From Bifidobacterium sp. ESL0682 (GTDB lineage Bacteria; Actinomycetota; Actinomycetes; Actinomycetales; Bifidobacteriaceae): a stretch of DNA of 64,000 nucleotides. The position numbers were made by a program, and so were the translations under genes. The notes beneath the pieces were generated by a model. It saw only the letters and a list, made by a program, of their open reading frames with translations, did not search any database and had not been told where the DNA came from. The stretch is from positions 1,922,001 to 1,986,000 of the forward strand of contig NZ_CP113942.1 in the NCBI RefSeq assembly GCF_029392815.1, read 5' to 3'. Each line of letters begins with the position of its first letter. Positions within the stretch are counted from its first letter, which is position 1. Below, piece after piece: positions 1-10,517 of this stretch.

Positions 1-444
1 CAAATGATGGTACGTATGTGAAGTTAATCTCACTTCAGCTCAACACTTTGTAAATCACTTCTTACGCAAATTTGTTCATTCCACTAGGTAAATAAAATAT
101 TCATCAGTGAATATTTATTATGAATAAATTCCTAAAATAACAAAATCTGCGACTTATTATGCTATTTCAAGATGTGATATTGCTCATAACATAGCAACCG
201 GTTTTATAGCTCATAGAAATAATCAATACGATCTGCTTTTACTCAGCCGACACAGAACCGCCTGAAATGATATCAATCCATCAGCAACGGCCGTTAACCA
301 GCCGAGTCCGAATCAGCCGAATACGTAGGCAGCGCGAAGGACGTGAAGGAGATAATCAATGCCTTATAACTTCTAGGTAACTAAAAGTCGACCGGCTTGG
401 TGCAGAACATCAAACCGGCCGACTTCTTCTTTGACTAAAAGGCG
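1..444. other. Intergenic region downstream of glnK, no intact gene
   Basis: No convincing gene is seen. The first 240 bases are AT-rich. Positions 298-369 carry an open stretch on the plus strand that ends in TAA and reads like the C-terminus of a protein (ends KDVKEIINAL), but a stop lies at 295-297, so at most a relic remains. In bifidobacteria I recall glnD lying directly after the PII gene; it is not here. Confidence 0.5.
385..425 (-). terminator. Intrinsic terminator of amtB-glnK
   Basis: Two 14-base arms (385-398 and 412-425) form a GC-rich stem with G-U pairs when read on the minus strand, followed by a short T-rich stretch (CTTTTAG). It lies 20 bases past the glnK stop, so it should end the amtB-glnK transcript. 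Confidence 0.75.
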
Positions 445-2078
<1,634 letters not shown>

Positions 2079-2251
2079 TTCGCGTTTCCTCCCCTTCGGC
2101 TTGCCTGCGCGACGGGATCCGACGCGTCCTGAACCGTATGGGGCTATACAACACGGAAAACGTAAGGAGAAGTTTGACGCAAGATTACGGCGGTGTAAAA
2201 CTCATGCTTCTATCGAAACACGCTGGTTACCTGCGATCGAGGCAGATATAC

Positions 2252-2295
2252 AAGCAGCCGCACACCAACCCGTTTGAGATGACATGCGGCTGCTG
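2252..2295 (-). terminator. Hairpin terminator downstream of ftsY
   Basis: Arms of 11 bases (2252-2262 and 2285-2295, core GCAGCCGCA) enclose a 22-base loop. It lies about 30 bases past the ftsY stop on the minus strand. The following T-tract is weak. Confidence 0.55.
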
Positions 2296-2324
2296 CGTTA
2301 ACGCCCGTTTACGATTCTTGCTAC

Positions 2325-3552
2325 TTAGGCAAGGATGCCGTCGACGAAACCTTCCGGATCGAATGGTGCGAGGTCATCCGGGCCTTCGCCAAGGCCGACC
2401 AGCTTGACCGGAACGCCCAACTCCTGCTGCACGGAGACGACGATACCGCCCTTGGCCGAGCCGTCAAGCTTGGAGAGCACGACGCCCGTGATACCGATGG
2501 CTTCAGCAAATACCTTGGCCTGCGCCATACCGTTCTGACCGGTGACCGCATCGAGCACCAGCAGCACCTCGTCGACCGGCAGGTTCTTTTCGGTGACACG
2601 ACGAATCTTGCCGAGTTCATCCATGAGGTTCGCCTTGTTCTGCAGGCGGCCGGCGGTGTCGATCGATAATAAGGACATCGACGTTCTGTTCCTTGGCTTG
2701 CTTGGAGGCTTCGAATGCCACCGATGCCGGGTCTCCGCCTTCTTTCTCGCTACGCACAACCGGCACACCGACCTTCTGTCCCCAGGTTTCGAGCTGATCT
2801 GCGGCTGCAGCACGGAAGGTATCGGCGGCAGCGAGCATCACGCTCTTGCCCTCGGAGACGAAGAGACGCGCGAGCTTGCCGGCGGTTGTGGTCTTGCCGG
2901 TGCCGTTGACGCCGACCATGATGATGACGCTCGGCTTCTTGGCATCGGGCTTGTCGGCATTAAGCGCGCGGTCGGGCTGGGAATTGACCATGTCGATGAG
3001 CTTGGAACGCAAGGCCTCGCGCACGGCCTTCGGGTCGGAGGTACCGGTGATGCGGGCGTCGTTGCGCAACTCGTCCACCAGCTTTTCGCTGGCTTCGCTG
3101 CCGACATCGGCCAGCAGCAATGTGTCTTCGACGTCGTCCCAATCGGACTCGGAAAGCTGGTCCTTGGCGAGGATGTTGAAGAGCGCACGACCGAATGGAT
3201 TCGACGACTTGCTGAGCTTCTCCTTGAGGCGAATGCCGCGAGAGGCCTTATTTTCCGGAACCTCAACGCTCGATGAAGAAGAAACGGTCTTGTCGGCAGA
3301 ATCTTCGGTGGATGTATCGGAAGTACCGTTGTCAAGAGACGATTCTGAAGCGGCTGACCCGTCAGAAGTTTTTTTAGCTTCCGCTTCAGCACTGGAAGTA
3401 CTGCTTTTAACAGCCTCAGAAACGTTGGCATCTTGCGCATTCGCAGCATTTTTCTTGCGCGAATGTGACACCAACACGGCCACAGCAATGAGCACAACGG
3501 CGACAACAACCAGCGCCACCACGATAAGCATCGGATTCATAGTAAAAGTCAT
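2325..3552 (-). CDS. ftsY: Signal recognition particle receptor FtsY (frameshifted by a 4-base tandem duplication)
   Basis: GTPase receptor that takes SRP-ribosome complexes to the membrane; essential in bacteria. The product starts with a transmembrane segment (residues 6-28), then an acidic, serine-rich A domain to about residue 100, then the NG domain with P-loop GVNGTGKTTT and ADTFRAAA. The frame breaks at 2660-2667: CGAT is present twice in tandem inside the G3 motif, so DVLIID is followed by RHRRPP instead of TAGRLQ. The remaining C-terminal part (KLDGSAKGG, GLGEGPDDL) reads cleanly in the other frame to 2325. Removing four bases restores one protein of about 409 residues. Since the gene should be essential, error in the sequence is more likely than a true pseudogene. 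The ATG at 3552 lacks a strong ribosome site; 3540 is an alternative. Confidence 0.93.
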
Positions 3553-3966
3553 GATTCAAGATTATTGGCGAGGCACGACGCATTCGGCCCTGCAGCAAGG
3601 TTTCCGCAACTTTTCAAAACCCGTATATAAATGAGGTATTCAGCAACAGTATTTGTAATGGTTTTGCAATCCAAAACATGAATCTGCAGCAATGAAGCTT
3701 TCTACAGTCGATTCCCTCGTTCCCTGCTGCACATCGGGAATGCCCAAATTTTAAATCCGCGAAATATCAGCATTCCAAAATCCACGTTCTCGATTTCCAC
3801 AGCGCGGAAGCGCAAAATCCATCAGCATCGGCCTTCAATGCTATTTAAAGCAGAACATTGGCGATTTTGGAACACTTAATCCAATAGAAACTGTTCAAAT
3901 GCGCTCATTTATTCTCAGAATCGCAAAATCAGTAACGTTGTGAACCGTGCACTTTACAATATAACT
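3553..3966. other. Divergent promoter region between ftsY and the TetR gene
   Basis: About 410 AT-rich bases with no supported gene. At the right end TTGTGA (about 3937) and TACAAT (about 3955) resemble -35 and -10 boxes with 11-13 bases between, followed within about 10 bases by the ATG at 3967, suggesting a leaderless transcript for the TetR gene. This is a weak call. Confidence 0.35.
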
Positions 3967-4754
3967 ATGTCGAACGCTTCAAGAATGACCTCGTACCAGC
4001 GCCGCGAACAACTCATCACCATCGGCCGCGGACTTTTCGCCGCCAAGGGCTACGAAGCAGTGAGCGTGGAGGAGATCGCCGCAGCGGCGAAAGTTTCGAA
4101 GCCAATCGTCTACGAACATTTCGGGGGCAAGGAAGGGCTGTACGCCGTCATCGTCGACCGCGAGATGCAGAAACTCACCAGCACGCTCATCGATGCGCTT
4201 TCCGCCGGCGACACCCATCCGCGCCAGATTGTGGAACGCACGGCGCTGGCACTACTCACGTATATCGAAGAAAATTCCGAGGGCTTCAACGTGCTCGTCC
4301 GCGACTCCCCACCACCGACCCAGCTGGCTCGTTCAGTTCGCTTTTGGGTGATGTAAGCCTGCGCGTCGAAGAAATTCTCACGAAGGCGTTCAAGCAGCAC
4401 AAGTTGCCGGCGAAGGGCGTTCCGTATTACGCGCAGATGCTCGTCGGCATGACCGTTTTCACCGGTCAGTATTGGGCCGCCAACCAGAAGAAAATCAGCA
4501 AGGAGCAGCTTGCCGCACACATCGTCAACCTCGCCTGGCACGGACTTTCGCGTCTCGAAGCCAAGCCCAAGCTGCAATTTGAAAACGATCTCGGCGTCCA
4601 AGATAGCGATAAAAGCAATAAGGGCGATGAAAATGGCAGAAACGGTGTCACTCAAAGCACCAGTAACGACAATGCAGCCAAAGACGAAGACGATGAGGAA
4701 GCCGGTAATAGCGACACCGATAACTCCGATGATATCGGCGACCAACATCAATGA
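3967..4754 (+). CDS. TetR/AcrR family transcriptional regulator (frameshifted)
   Basis: Dimeric repressor: the N-terminal helix-turn-helix spans about residues 10-55 of the product (IAAAAKVSKPIVYEHFGGKEGLY), and the rest is the ligand-binding domain. The frame is lost after RDSP at 4307-4310, where CCCC probably should be CCCCC; adding one base continues as TTDPAGSFSSLLGDVSLRVEEIL and on to the stop at 4754. The restored protein of about 262 residues is long for a TetR because of an acidic, Asp/Ser/Asn-rich tail of about 45 residues (after LQFEND). The ATG at 3967 has no ribosome site and lies just after a possible -10 box; a GTG at 3940 is the alternative start. Target genes are not known; the nearby glycosyltransferase is on the same strand 190 bases downstream. 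Confidence 0.85.
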
Positions 4755-4943
4755 TGGCGCCATTGACCAACACAATGCTGCCATGAAAAGCAATTCGTGA
4801 ATGCAGAGAACCCCAGCGACGCCTTGCACAACTTACGTTAAAAGTAACGCAATTCACGCGCGCACGCCTGCCATTCTCGGGATTGCATGGTAAATTAGGC
4901 TTGCTCGCCGCATCAACGCGACGGATTCCAATAATGAGGAAAC

Positions 4944-5981
4944 ATGCCGGAAACTAGCTCGAAAACACTCACCTTCGTGGTGCCCACGTTCAACATGGAC
5001 GCTTACCTCGAGCGCTGCATCTCGTCATTGACCGCGATCCCCGACAACAGCGATATCGAAGTCCTGATTGTCGATGACGGCTCGTCAGACGGCACCCCGG
5101 CCCTCGCGGACCGAATTGCGGCAGAACAACCCGACATTATCCGCGTCATTCATCAGACCAACAAAGGCCACGGCGGCGCGGTCAACACCGGTATCGCCAA
5201 CGCAAAAGGCATGTACCTGAAGGTCGTCGACGCCGATGACTGGGTGGGCGCGGACTCGCTCAAGCGACTCATGGATGTCATGCGCCAGCAACGTGACAAG
5301 ATGGCTCCGATCGACATGTTCGTCACCGATTACGTCTACGACAAGGTCGGCAAAAAACGCAAGCACGTCGTGAAATTCGACAGCGTGATGGACGCGGATC
5401 GGCGCCTGGATTGGGACGACCTCAAGCATTTCGGCATTGCACAATACATGATTATGCATGCGCTCATCTTCCGCACTGACGTCTTGCGCCAGGCCAAGAC
5501 CCAACTGCCCGAGCATACGTTCTACGTTGATTTCATTTACTCCTACCAGCCGTTCCCGTGGGTCAAATCGCTGATGTACATCGATACGCCTCTGTATCAC
5601 TACTTCATCGGCCGCGACGGGCAAAGCGTGCAGACCGATGTGATGATTCGGCGCGTGGACCAGCTTGTGCGCGTCAACCGTGCGATGGTAGCGGCAACCC
5701 CCGAACGTGACACCGTGCCCGACGGCCTTTACCGCTATATGATTCACTTCCTCTCCATCGAGAGCGTGGTGGCAAGCGTCTTCCTCATTCTCTCGCGCAA
5801 CCCCACGAACTATCAGATCAAGCAGGAGCTGTGGGATAACCAGCGAGCCGTTTCGCCGAGCATCGCGCGCGACGTCCGTCGCCAGCTGCCATCCCGCGCC
5901 ATCAACCTGCCAGGTTCGATCGGCCGCTGGATTATCCGCATGGGCTATCACGTAGCCGAAAACATCATCGGTTTCAACTAA
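4944..5981 (+). CDS. Glycosyltransferase family 2
   Basis: Inverting GT-A fold glycosyltransferase, probably acting at the cytoplasmic side of the membrane on a cell-wall or exopolysaccharide precursor. The 345-residue product has FVVPTFNMDAYLERC at residues 10-24, the nucleotide-binding VDDGSSDGT near residue 42, GGAVNTGI near 76 and the metal-binding VDADDW near residue 93. The C-terminal third lacks clear membrane helices. GAGGAAA stands seven bases before the ATG. It stands alone, so donor and acceptor cannot be told from context. Confidence 0.9.
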   Translation: MPETSSKTLTFVVPTFNMDAYLERCISSLTAIPDNSDIEVLIVDDGSSDGTPALADRIAAEQPDIIRVIHQTNKGHGGAVNTGIANAKGMYLKVVDADDWVGADSLKRLMDVMRQQRDKMAPIDMFVTDYVYDKVGKKRKHVVKFDSVMDADRRLDWDDLKHFGIAQYMIMHALIFRTDVLRQAKTQLPEHTFYVDFIYSYQPFPWVKSLMYIDTPLYHYFIGRDGQSVQTDVMIRRVDQLVRVNRAMVAATPERDTVPDGLYRYMIHFLSIESVVASVFLILSRNPTNYQIKQELWDNQRAVSPSIARDVRRQLPSRAINLPGSIGRWIIRMGYHVAENIIGFN

Positions 5982-6046
5982 ACCAATTCAACTTTGGCGG
6001 AAACCGTTTCAGCAGTAGCAGTTTCCGCAATTTGCTTCGCTAGGTT

Positions 6047-6056
6047 TACGCGCGTA
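6047..6056. promoter_or_regulatory. Candidate LacI-type operator upstream of the nucleoside module
   Basis: A perfect 10-base palindrome TACGCGCGTA with a central CG, typical of LacI-family operators, lies about 90 bases before the transporter gene whose operon includes a LacI regulator. Only one copy was seen, so this is tentative. Confidence 0.35.
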
Positions 6057-6100
6057 GAATACCGAAACGTAAGCATGCCTATAGACCCCTATGGGTGTGG

Positions 6101-6124
6101 CTGACGGCCGAGGTAGGCCGTCAG
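6101..6124 (+). promoter_or_regulatory. 5' leader hairpin before the MHS transporter
   Basis: Perfect 9-base arms (CTGACGGCC / GGCCGTCAG) with a 6-base loop, 23 bases before the start codon and with no T-tract. It could stabilise the mRNA or modulate translation; it does not look like a terminator. Confidence 0.5.
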
Positions 6125-6147
6125 GGTTGCATTCTCAAGGAGAGAGT

Positions 6148-7545
6148 ATGAGCAATGAACAAGGCGGCACCCAGCCGGCCGACACCGCAGAACCAAGCGG
6201 CGCTTCACCGCAAATCAGCGATCTGAACCTGAGAACCAAAGAAGGTCGCAAAAGCTTCTGGACCAACATCGTCTCGGTATGGCTCGGAACGACGATGGAA
6301 TACGTCGATTTCGCCCTCTACGGGTTAGCTTCCGGCTTGGTCTTCGGCGAACTGTTCTTCCCGAAGCAGACACCGGTCATTGCGCTGCTTTCCTCGTTCG
6401 CCGCGTATGCCGTGGGCTTCATCGCCCGCCCGATCGGCGCCTTCGTACTCGGCCGCGTAGGCGACAAGCACGGACGCAAGTTCGTCATGGTCTTTACCGT
6501 GCTGCTGATGGGCATCTCCACCACGGCCCTCGGCCTGCTGCCAACATACGCACAAATAGGCATCTGGGCCCCGATTCTCCTCTTGGTCTGCCGCATTCTA
6601 CAAGGCTTCGGCGCAGGCGCGGAACTTTCCGGCGGCGCGGTCATGCTCGCGGAATATGCACCGGTCAAGCATCGCGGTCTCGTCTCCTCGCTGATTGGTG
6701 TGGGCTCGAGCACCGGCACTTTGCTCGCTTCTGTGGTCTGGCTGCTGGTGCTGTTGCTGCCACATGACAAGCTCATCGCTTGGGGATGGCGCATCCCCTT
6801 CATTCTCTCAGTGCTCATCGCGCTGTTCGCGGTCTATCTGCGCCAAGCCATGCAGGAAACCCCGGCATTCCGTTCGTATCAGGAAAAGCGCAAGCAGGAA
6901 GACGCCATCCTTGCCAAGTCCGGCAAGAAGCCCGAAGAACGCAAGGGCGGCTGGAAAGCCTTCTTTGTCATGCTCGGCCTGCGCATCGGCGAGAATGGCC
7001 CGTCCTATATTGCACAGAGCTTCCTGGTCGGCTACGTCGTGACGTTGGGCGTTTCCAAATCCGTGCCGACTACGGCCGTGATGATCGCCTCGATCCTGGG
7101 CTTCGCCGTCATCCCGTTCTCCGGCTGGCTGTCCGATAAGTTCGGCCGTCGCATCACCTACCGCATTTTCTGCGCCCTGCTCGCCATCTACGCCTTCCCG
7201 GCGTTCTGGGCTCTGCAGACCAAGAACACCCTGGTGGTCAGCATCGTCATCATCGTCGGCATGTGCCTCGGTTCGCTCGGTATCTTCGGCGTGCAGGCGG
7301 CATACGGCGTGGAGCTTTTCGGCATCCAGCACCGTTATTCGATGATGGCCGTTGCCAAGGAGCTCGGCTCGATACTTTCCGGAGGCACCGCACCTATGAT
7401 CGCTTCCGCACTACTCGCAGCAACGAAATCCTGGGTTCCTCTGGCGGTATACTTCTGCGTCATGGCGCTGATCGGCTTCTTCACCACTTTCGTGGCCCCG
7501 GAGACGCGTGGCCGCGATCTGACACTGATCGACGACGCCATCTAA
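6148..7545 (+). CDS. MFS transporter, metabolite:H+ symporter (MHS) family
   Basis: Twelve-helix secondary transporter of the MHS branch (relatives include ProP, KgtP and ShiA). Signatures are GTTMEYVDFALYGLASG in helix 1, the GRVGDKHGRKFVM loop between helices 2 and 3, RILQGFGAGAELSGG in helix 4, and a second half with SDKFGRR. The hydrophilic N-terminal leader (residues 1-30) and the long basic central loop (about residues 245-270) fit the family. The ATG at 6148 is chosen because AAGGAGAG lies just upstream. The next two genes, a LacI regulator and a nucleoside hydrolase on the same strand with short gaps, suggest it imports a nucleoside or related compound; that is inference from context. 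Confidence 0.9.
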   Translation: MSNEQGGTQPADTAEPSGASPQISDLNLRTKEGRKSFWTNIVSVWLGTTMEYVDFALYGLASGLVFGELFFPKQTPVIALLSSFAAYAVGFIARPIGAFVLGRVGDKHGRKFVMVFTVLLMGISTTALGLLPTYAQIGIWAPILLLVCRILQGFGAGAELSGGAVMLAEYAPVKHRGLVSSLIGVGSSTGTLLASVVWLLVLLLPHDKLIAWGWRIPFILSVLIALFAVYLRQAMQETPAFRSYQEKRKQEDAILAKSGKKPEERKGGWKAFFVMLGLRIGENGPSYIAQSFLVGYVVTLGVSKSVPTTAVMIASILGFAVIPFSGWLSDKFGRRITYRIFCALLAIYAFPAFWALQTKNTLVVSIVIIVGMCLGSLGIFGVQAAYGVELFGIQHRYSMMAVAKELGSILSGGTAPMIASALLAATKSWVPLAVYFCVMALIGFFTTFVAPETRGRDLTLIDDAI

Positions 7546-7579
7546 AACTGAACCGTTTATGCAGTAAAAGAGCGATTAT

Positions 7580-8614
7580 ATGACAAAACAGGGCAGGCGC
7601 CCGACCAGGGATGACGTGGCGAAGAAAGCCGGCACATCCACCGCTGTCGTCAGCTACGTCATCAACAACGGCCCCCGCCCTGTTTCCAAAGCCACACGAG
7701 AAAAAGTGTTGCGGGCCATCCGAGAAACCGGTTATCGTCCCAATACCGTCGCGCAGTCGTTGGCAAGCGGCAACAGCGAAACATTCGCTCTGCTCGTCCC
7801 TGATATGACTAACCCGTTTTTGGCGCAATTGGCGAGGGCGTTGGGGCACGAGTGCCTGCTCAACAACAAAACGCTGCTGTTGGGGGACGCGGAAGACAAC
7901 GCGCAGCATGAGGTGGAGTTGCTGGAGGCTTTCCAGCGCCAGCAAGTGGCCGGCTTGGTCTGGTATGGCGTCGATCAGCCGTTGCCGCTCGAAGTGATTC
8001 GTCATTTCCCAAGAACCGCGGTACTGCTCAACCAACCGGAGGCCGCAGAGCCGACAGCTCAACAGGACGGACGCAGAATCCGAGTCACCATTGACGAATA
8101 TCAACAAGCGTATATGGCCACCGAGCATCTCGCCAGCCATCATCGTCGCCATATTGCCATCGTTATGGGGCCCACCACCCGTCTCAATTCGCGCGAACGC
8201 CTACGCGGTTGGAAAGACGCGCTGCACAAAGCCGGTTTGGAGCCCGGGCAGGAAATCGTGACACCGTATTCGCGCGAAGGCGGCTTTGAGGCCACGTCTG
8301 CGTTACATGACGATGTGGATGCCGTGTTTACCGCGAACACGCTGCAGGCCATCGGCCTGCTAGCCGGCCTTGCCGAGCAGGGGAGAACCGTACCGGATGA
8401 CATCGCAGTGGCTACCATGAACGCCACCGATGCGGCAAGGTACCTTGTACCGTCGTTGACTTCCGTCCAGCTGCCTTCCAGCTCCTTAGCGGTAAGCATC
8501 ATCCACGAACTGCTCGGCGAAGAACATAGCGCCGACGACACTATTTCAGCCGCTCCCCTGCTGATTCGCCGTCATAGCTGCGGTTGCGAACAGCCGAGTG
8601 CCAACAATCATTGA
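7580..8614 (+). CDS. LacI family transcriptional regulator
   Basis: Repressor with N-terminal HTH (RDDVAKKAGTSTAVVSYVINNG, residues 9-30), the hinge helix region (VAQSLASGNS, residues 57-66) and a periplasmic-binding-like effector domain containing LLVPDMTNPFLAQLA. Length of 344 residues is normal. It lies 34 bases after the transporter and 17 bases before the nucleoside hydrolase, so it is probably a local, ribonucleoside- or ribose-responsive regulator of this three-gene set. The effector is inferred, not seen. Confidence 0.9.
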   Translation: MTKQGRRPTRDDVAKKAGTSTAVVSYVINNGPRPVSKATREKVLRAIRETGYRPNTVAQSLASGNSETFALLVPDMTNPFLAQLARALGHECLLNNKTLLLGDAEDNAQHEVELLEAFQRQQVAGLVWYGVDQPLPLEVIRHFPRTAVLLNQPEAAEPTAQQDGRRIRVTIDEYQQAYMATEHLASHHRRHIAIVMGPTTRLNSRERLRGWKDALHKAGLEPGQEIVTPYSREGGFEATSALHDDVDAVFTANTLQAIGLLAGLAEQGRTVPDDIAVATMNATDAARYLVPSLTSVQLPSSSLAVSIIHELLGEEHSADDTISAAPLLIRRHSCGCEQPSANNH

Positions 8615-8631
8615 GATCCTGAGGAATGTAC

Positions 8632-9681
8632 ATGAACAACCAACGAACGGTCATCATCGACTGCGATCCCGGCAACGGAGTACCGGGCGCAAATGTCGAT
8701 GATGCAATCGCCATTGCGTTCGCTGCAAAGAACAACAACCTTGACTTGCACGCAATCTGGACGGTTTTCGGCAATACGCCGTCACCAATGGGCTATGCGA
8801 GCGCAACATCGCTTCTGCGCAGTCTGCACGAAACCGCAATCACGGTTCGGCAGGGAAGCGACGCGCCCCTTAACGGCAATCGGGAACACTGGATCGAAAA
8901 CCGCGAACACATGGCCAACGACCCTCACGCTCCTGAGGAATGGCGAGAAGCCGGTACTTTGAACGTTCCTGCTTCGGATACAAACACAGCTGCCGTTGCC
9001 GCTACAACGCACGATTTGGCTTCGGATATTTTAAGCGCTCGAAAACCCGTTAATCTCATTGCCATCGGCCCGCTGACCAATGTGGCACATGTGATTCAGG
9101 AAGAGCCCGAAACGGCTTCTCAGATTTCGCATATCTACGCGATGGGAGGGGCACTAGGCTTCGATGATCTGGTCGACACGAATTTTGCGGTCGACCCTCA
9201 AGCCGCACGCATTGTTCTCGAATCGGGAATTCCGCTGACGCTGGCGCCACTCGATGTCACGCGTACCACGCATCTTTCGCAAGCTCGTTTCGACGAAATC
9301 ATAGACAAAGCCGACTCGCAACAGTCTCCGTGGAAGTCCGCCATTCGTGGCTGGCTCGAACCTTGGCTTGAATTCAGCGACGCGACCCGACCGGTCAACG
9401 GCATGTGGATCCACGACCTTGTAGCCCTCGCAGCGCTTTCGAACCCGGAGGTCGTCACTTCGCATCAAGCCAAGGTCTGCATCGCCGGAAACGGAAAGCT
9501 CATACTTGCGCAAGGCATGAACGATGCCACCAGCGAGCAGAACAACGATGCCGATACCGATTATGCCGATGATTGTTCGGCTCCCGTAACCATTGACCTG
9601 TGCGACAGCGTCGACAACGATGCCCTCATCGATCTATGGTCTCGCACCGTTTTGGGCGTGGATTCTTCGACCCGTATATAA
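8632..9681 (+). CDS. Nucleoside hydrolase (IunH/RihA-like)
   Basis: Ca-dependent N-ribohydrolase that splits nucleosides to base and ribose. The Asp cluster of the active site is visible at the N-terminus as DCDPGNGVPGANVDDAIAIA; it is longer than the usual DxDxGxDD because of a short insert. Later family features are AIGPLTNVAHV near residue 143, a core motif YAMGGAL near 172, and the C-terminal region WIHDLVALAAL with the catalytic-site His-Asp pair. The start at 8632 has GAGG seven bases upstream; an ATG at 8626 is possible. The C-terminal stretch around residues 300-320 is acidic and asparagine-rich and looks unconserved. It is the last gene of the nucleoside module. Confidence 0.9.
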   Translation: MNNQRTVIIDCDPGNGVPGANVDDAIAIAFAAKNNNLDLHAIWTVFGNTPSPMGYASATSLLRSLHETAITVRQGSDAPLNGNREHWIENREHMANDPHAPEEWREAGTLNVPASDTNTAAVAATTHDLASDILSARKPVNLIAIGPLTNVAHVIQEEPETASQISHIYAMGGALGFDDLVDTNFAVDPQAARIVLESGIPLTLAPLDVTRTTHLSQARFDEIIDKADSQQSPWKSAIRGWLEPWLEFSDATRPVNGMWIHDLVALAALSNPEVVTSHQAKVCIAGNGKLILAQGMNDATSEQNNDADTDYADDCSAPVTIDLCDSVDNDALIDLWSRTVLGVDSSTRI

Positions 9682-9879
9682 CAAATACGGCGATTGGTAC
9701 ACCACTCGCCCATACGATAAAATCGAGCAAATAAGTTTTAGCAGGAGACGCCAATTCGATAAAGCATGTGCACGTCCCCTCTTTTAGAGCGTAGAACCAG
9801 TTTAAATCGTAGAACCGGTATTCGATTCACCGTGTACCGGCTCTGCAAGTTGCGAGGCCCAACAAGTGTAGAAACAAAA

Positions 9880-9905
9880 AAGGTACCGCCGAACGACGAT
9901 ACCTT
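9880..9905 (-). terminator. Intrinsic terminator of tRNA-Lys
   Basis: Nine-base arms (AAGGTACCG / CGATACCTT with one mismatch) followed on the minus strand by a run of T. It starts 6 bases past the tRNA 3' end. Confidence 0.8.
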
Positions 9906-9910
9906 GCTTG

Positions 9911-9983
9911 TGCCCCCGTCGGACTCGAACCGACAACCCACGACTTAAAAGGACGCTGCTCTAACCATTGAGCCAGAGGGGCA
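9911..9983 (-). tRNA. tRNA-Lys (anticodon UUU)
   Basis: The minus strand folds as a tRNA: D arm GCTC/GAGC with loop AATGGTTA, anticodon loop CTTTTAA (UUU, lysine), variable loop GGGTT, and a perfect T arm GTCGG-TTCGAGT-CCGAC. The acceptor stem pairs as TGCCCCT with GGGGGCA, which leaves three instead of two bases before the D stem, and the anticodon stem GCGTC/GTCGT has one T-T mismatch. CCA is not encoded. A terminator follows directly. The call as lysine tRNA is firm; the stem irregularities are noted as odd. Confidence 0.87.
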
Positions 9984-10043
9984 ACAAAACTTCATTATAC
10001 AGTCACTTCTCGATTTGCATATCGGGTTTTGCGTGTCGCAAAC

Positions 10044-10403
10044 CTACTTCATGATAATCGGGAAACCGCCGGTGAGTACGAAGCCAAGAACAGCGACAAC
10101 GACAGCCAGAACAATCGGCACCCAAATGGTCATCGGTGTCGCAGCACTTTTGCTCTTCTTGGCAAAACCAATCTCGGCAAACGCAATCATCGCGAGCGCC
10201 AGAATGAGCTTGACAACAAGCAGCACAGGGTTGCGATGCCAAGCGTGAACAATCATCAGCAAGCCGCTCAGAATAATCAGGATATAGCAAACGCGGGCAA
10301 TCATCGCCCAGATCTTGGTGCCCTTCGCCGGCCCCAGCAATCCCACGGCCACCGCGACAATCAGCACCACTCCAACAACCAAATGCATCCAAGGCCAGAC
10401 CAT
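10044..10403 (-). CDS. DUF1516 / YisL-like small membrane protein
   Basis: Product of 119 residues with four hydrophobic segments (about residues 5-25, 35-55, 62-82 and 95-117) joined by short loops. This matches the four-helix YisL/DUF1516 family of unknown function in length and pattern, as far as I can judge by eye. The ATG at 10403 is chosen because GGGAGTGG lies just before it. It stands between the tRNA and the alcohol dehydrogenase, each with its own terminator, so it is probably transcribed alone. Confidence 0.7.
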   Translation of the reverse strand: MVWPWMHLVVGVVLIVAVAVGLLGPAKGTKIWAMIARVCYILIILSGLLMIVHAWHRNPVLLVVKLILALAMIAFAEIGFAKKSKSAATPMTIWVPIVLAVVVAVLGFVLTGGFPIIMK

Positions 10404-10455
10404 ATCCACTCCCGACAATTACACTAACTACGAATTCTCTACATCCAATATATAA

Positions 10456-10496
10456 GCGGCTGACGAAGTATCCGTTTGAGGAACTTCGTCAGCCGC
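10456..10496 (-). terminator. Intrinsic terminator of the alcohol dehydrogenase gene
   Basis: Perfect 14-base arms GCGGCTGACGAAGT / ACTTCGTCAGCCGC around a 13-base loop, 21 bases past the stop codon of the minus-strand dehydrogenase, followed by an AT-rich tail. Confidence 0.8.
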
Positions 10497-10517
10497 GTTC
10501 AGTTAAAAAGCTACCGC

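Noticed and set aside
2660..2667. Idea that the ftsY duplication is a filled-in restriction-site ligation junction
   Set aside because: A filled GATC junction would read GATCGATC; the sequence is CGATCGATA, and the uninterrupted version has no GATC there, so a simple tandem duplication fits better.
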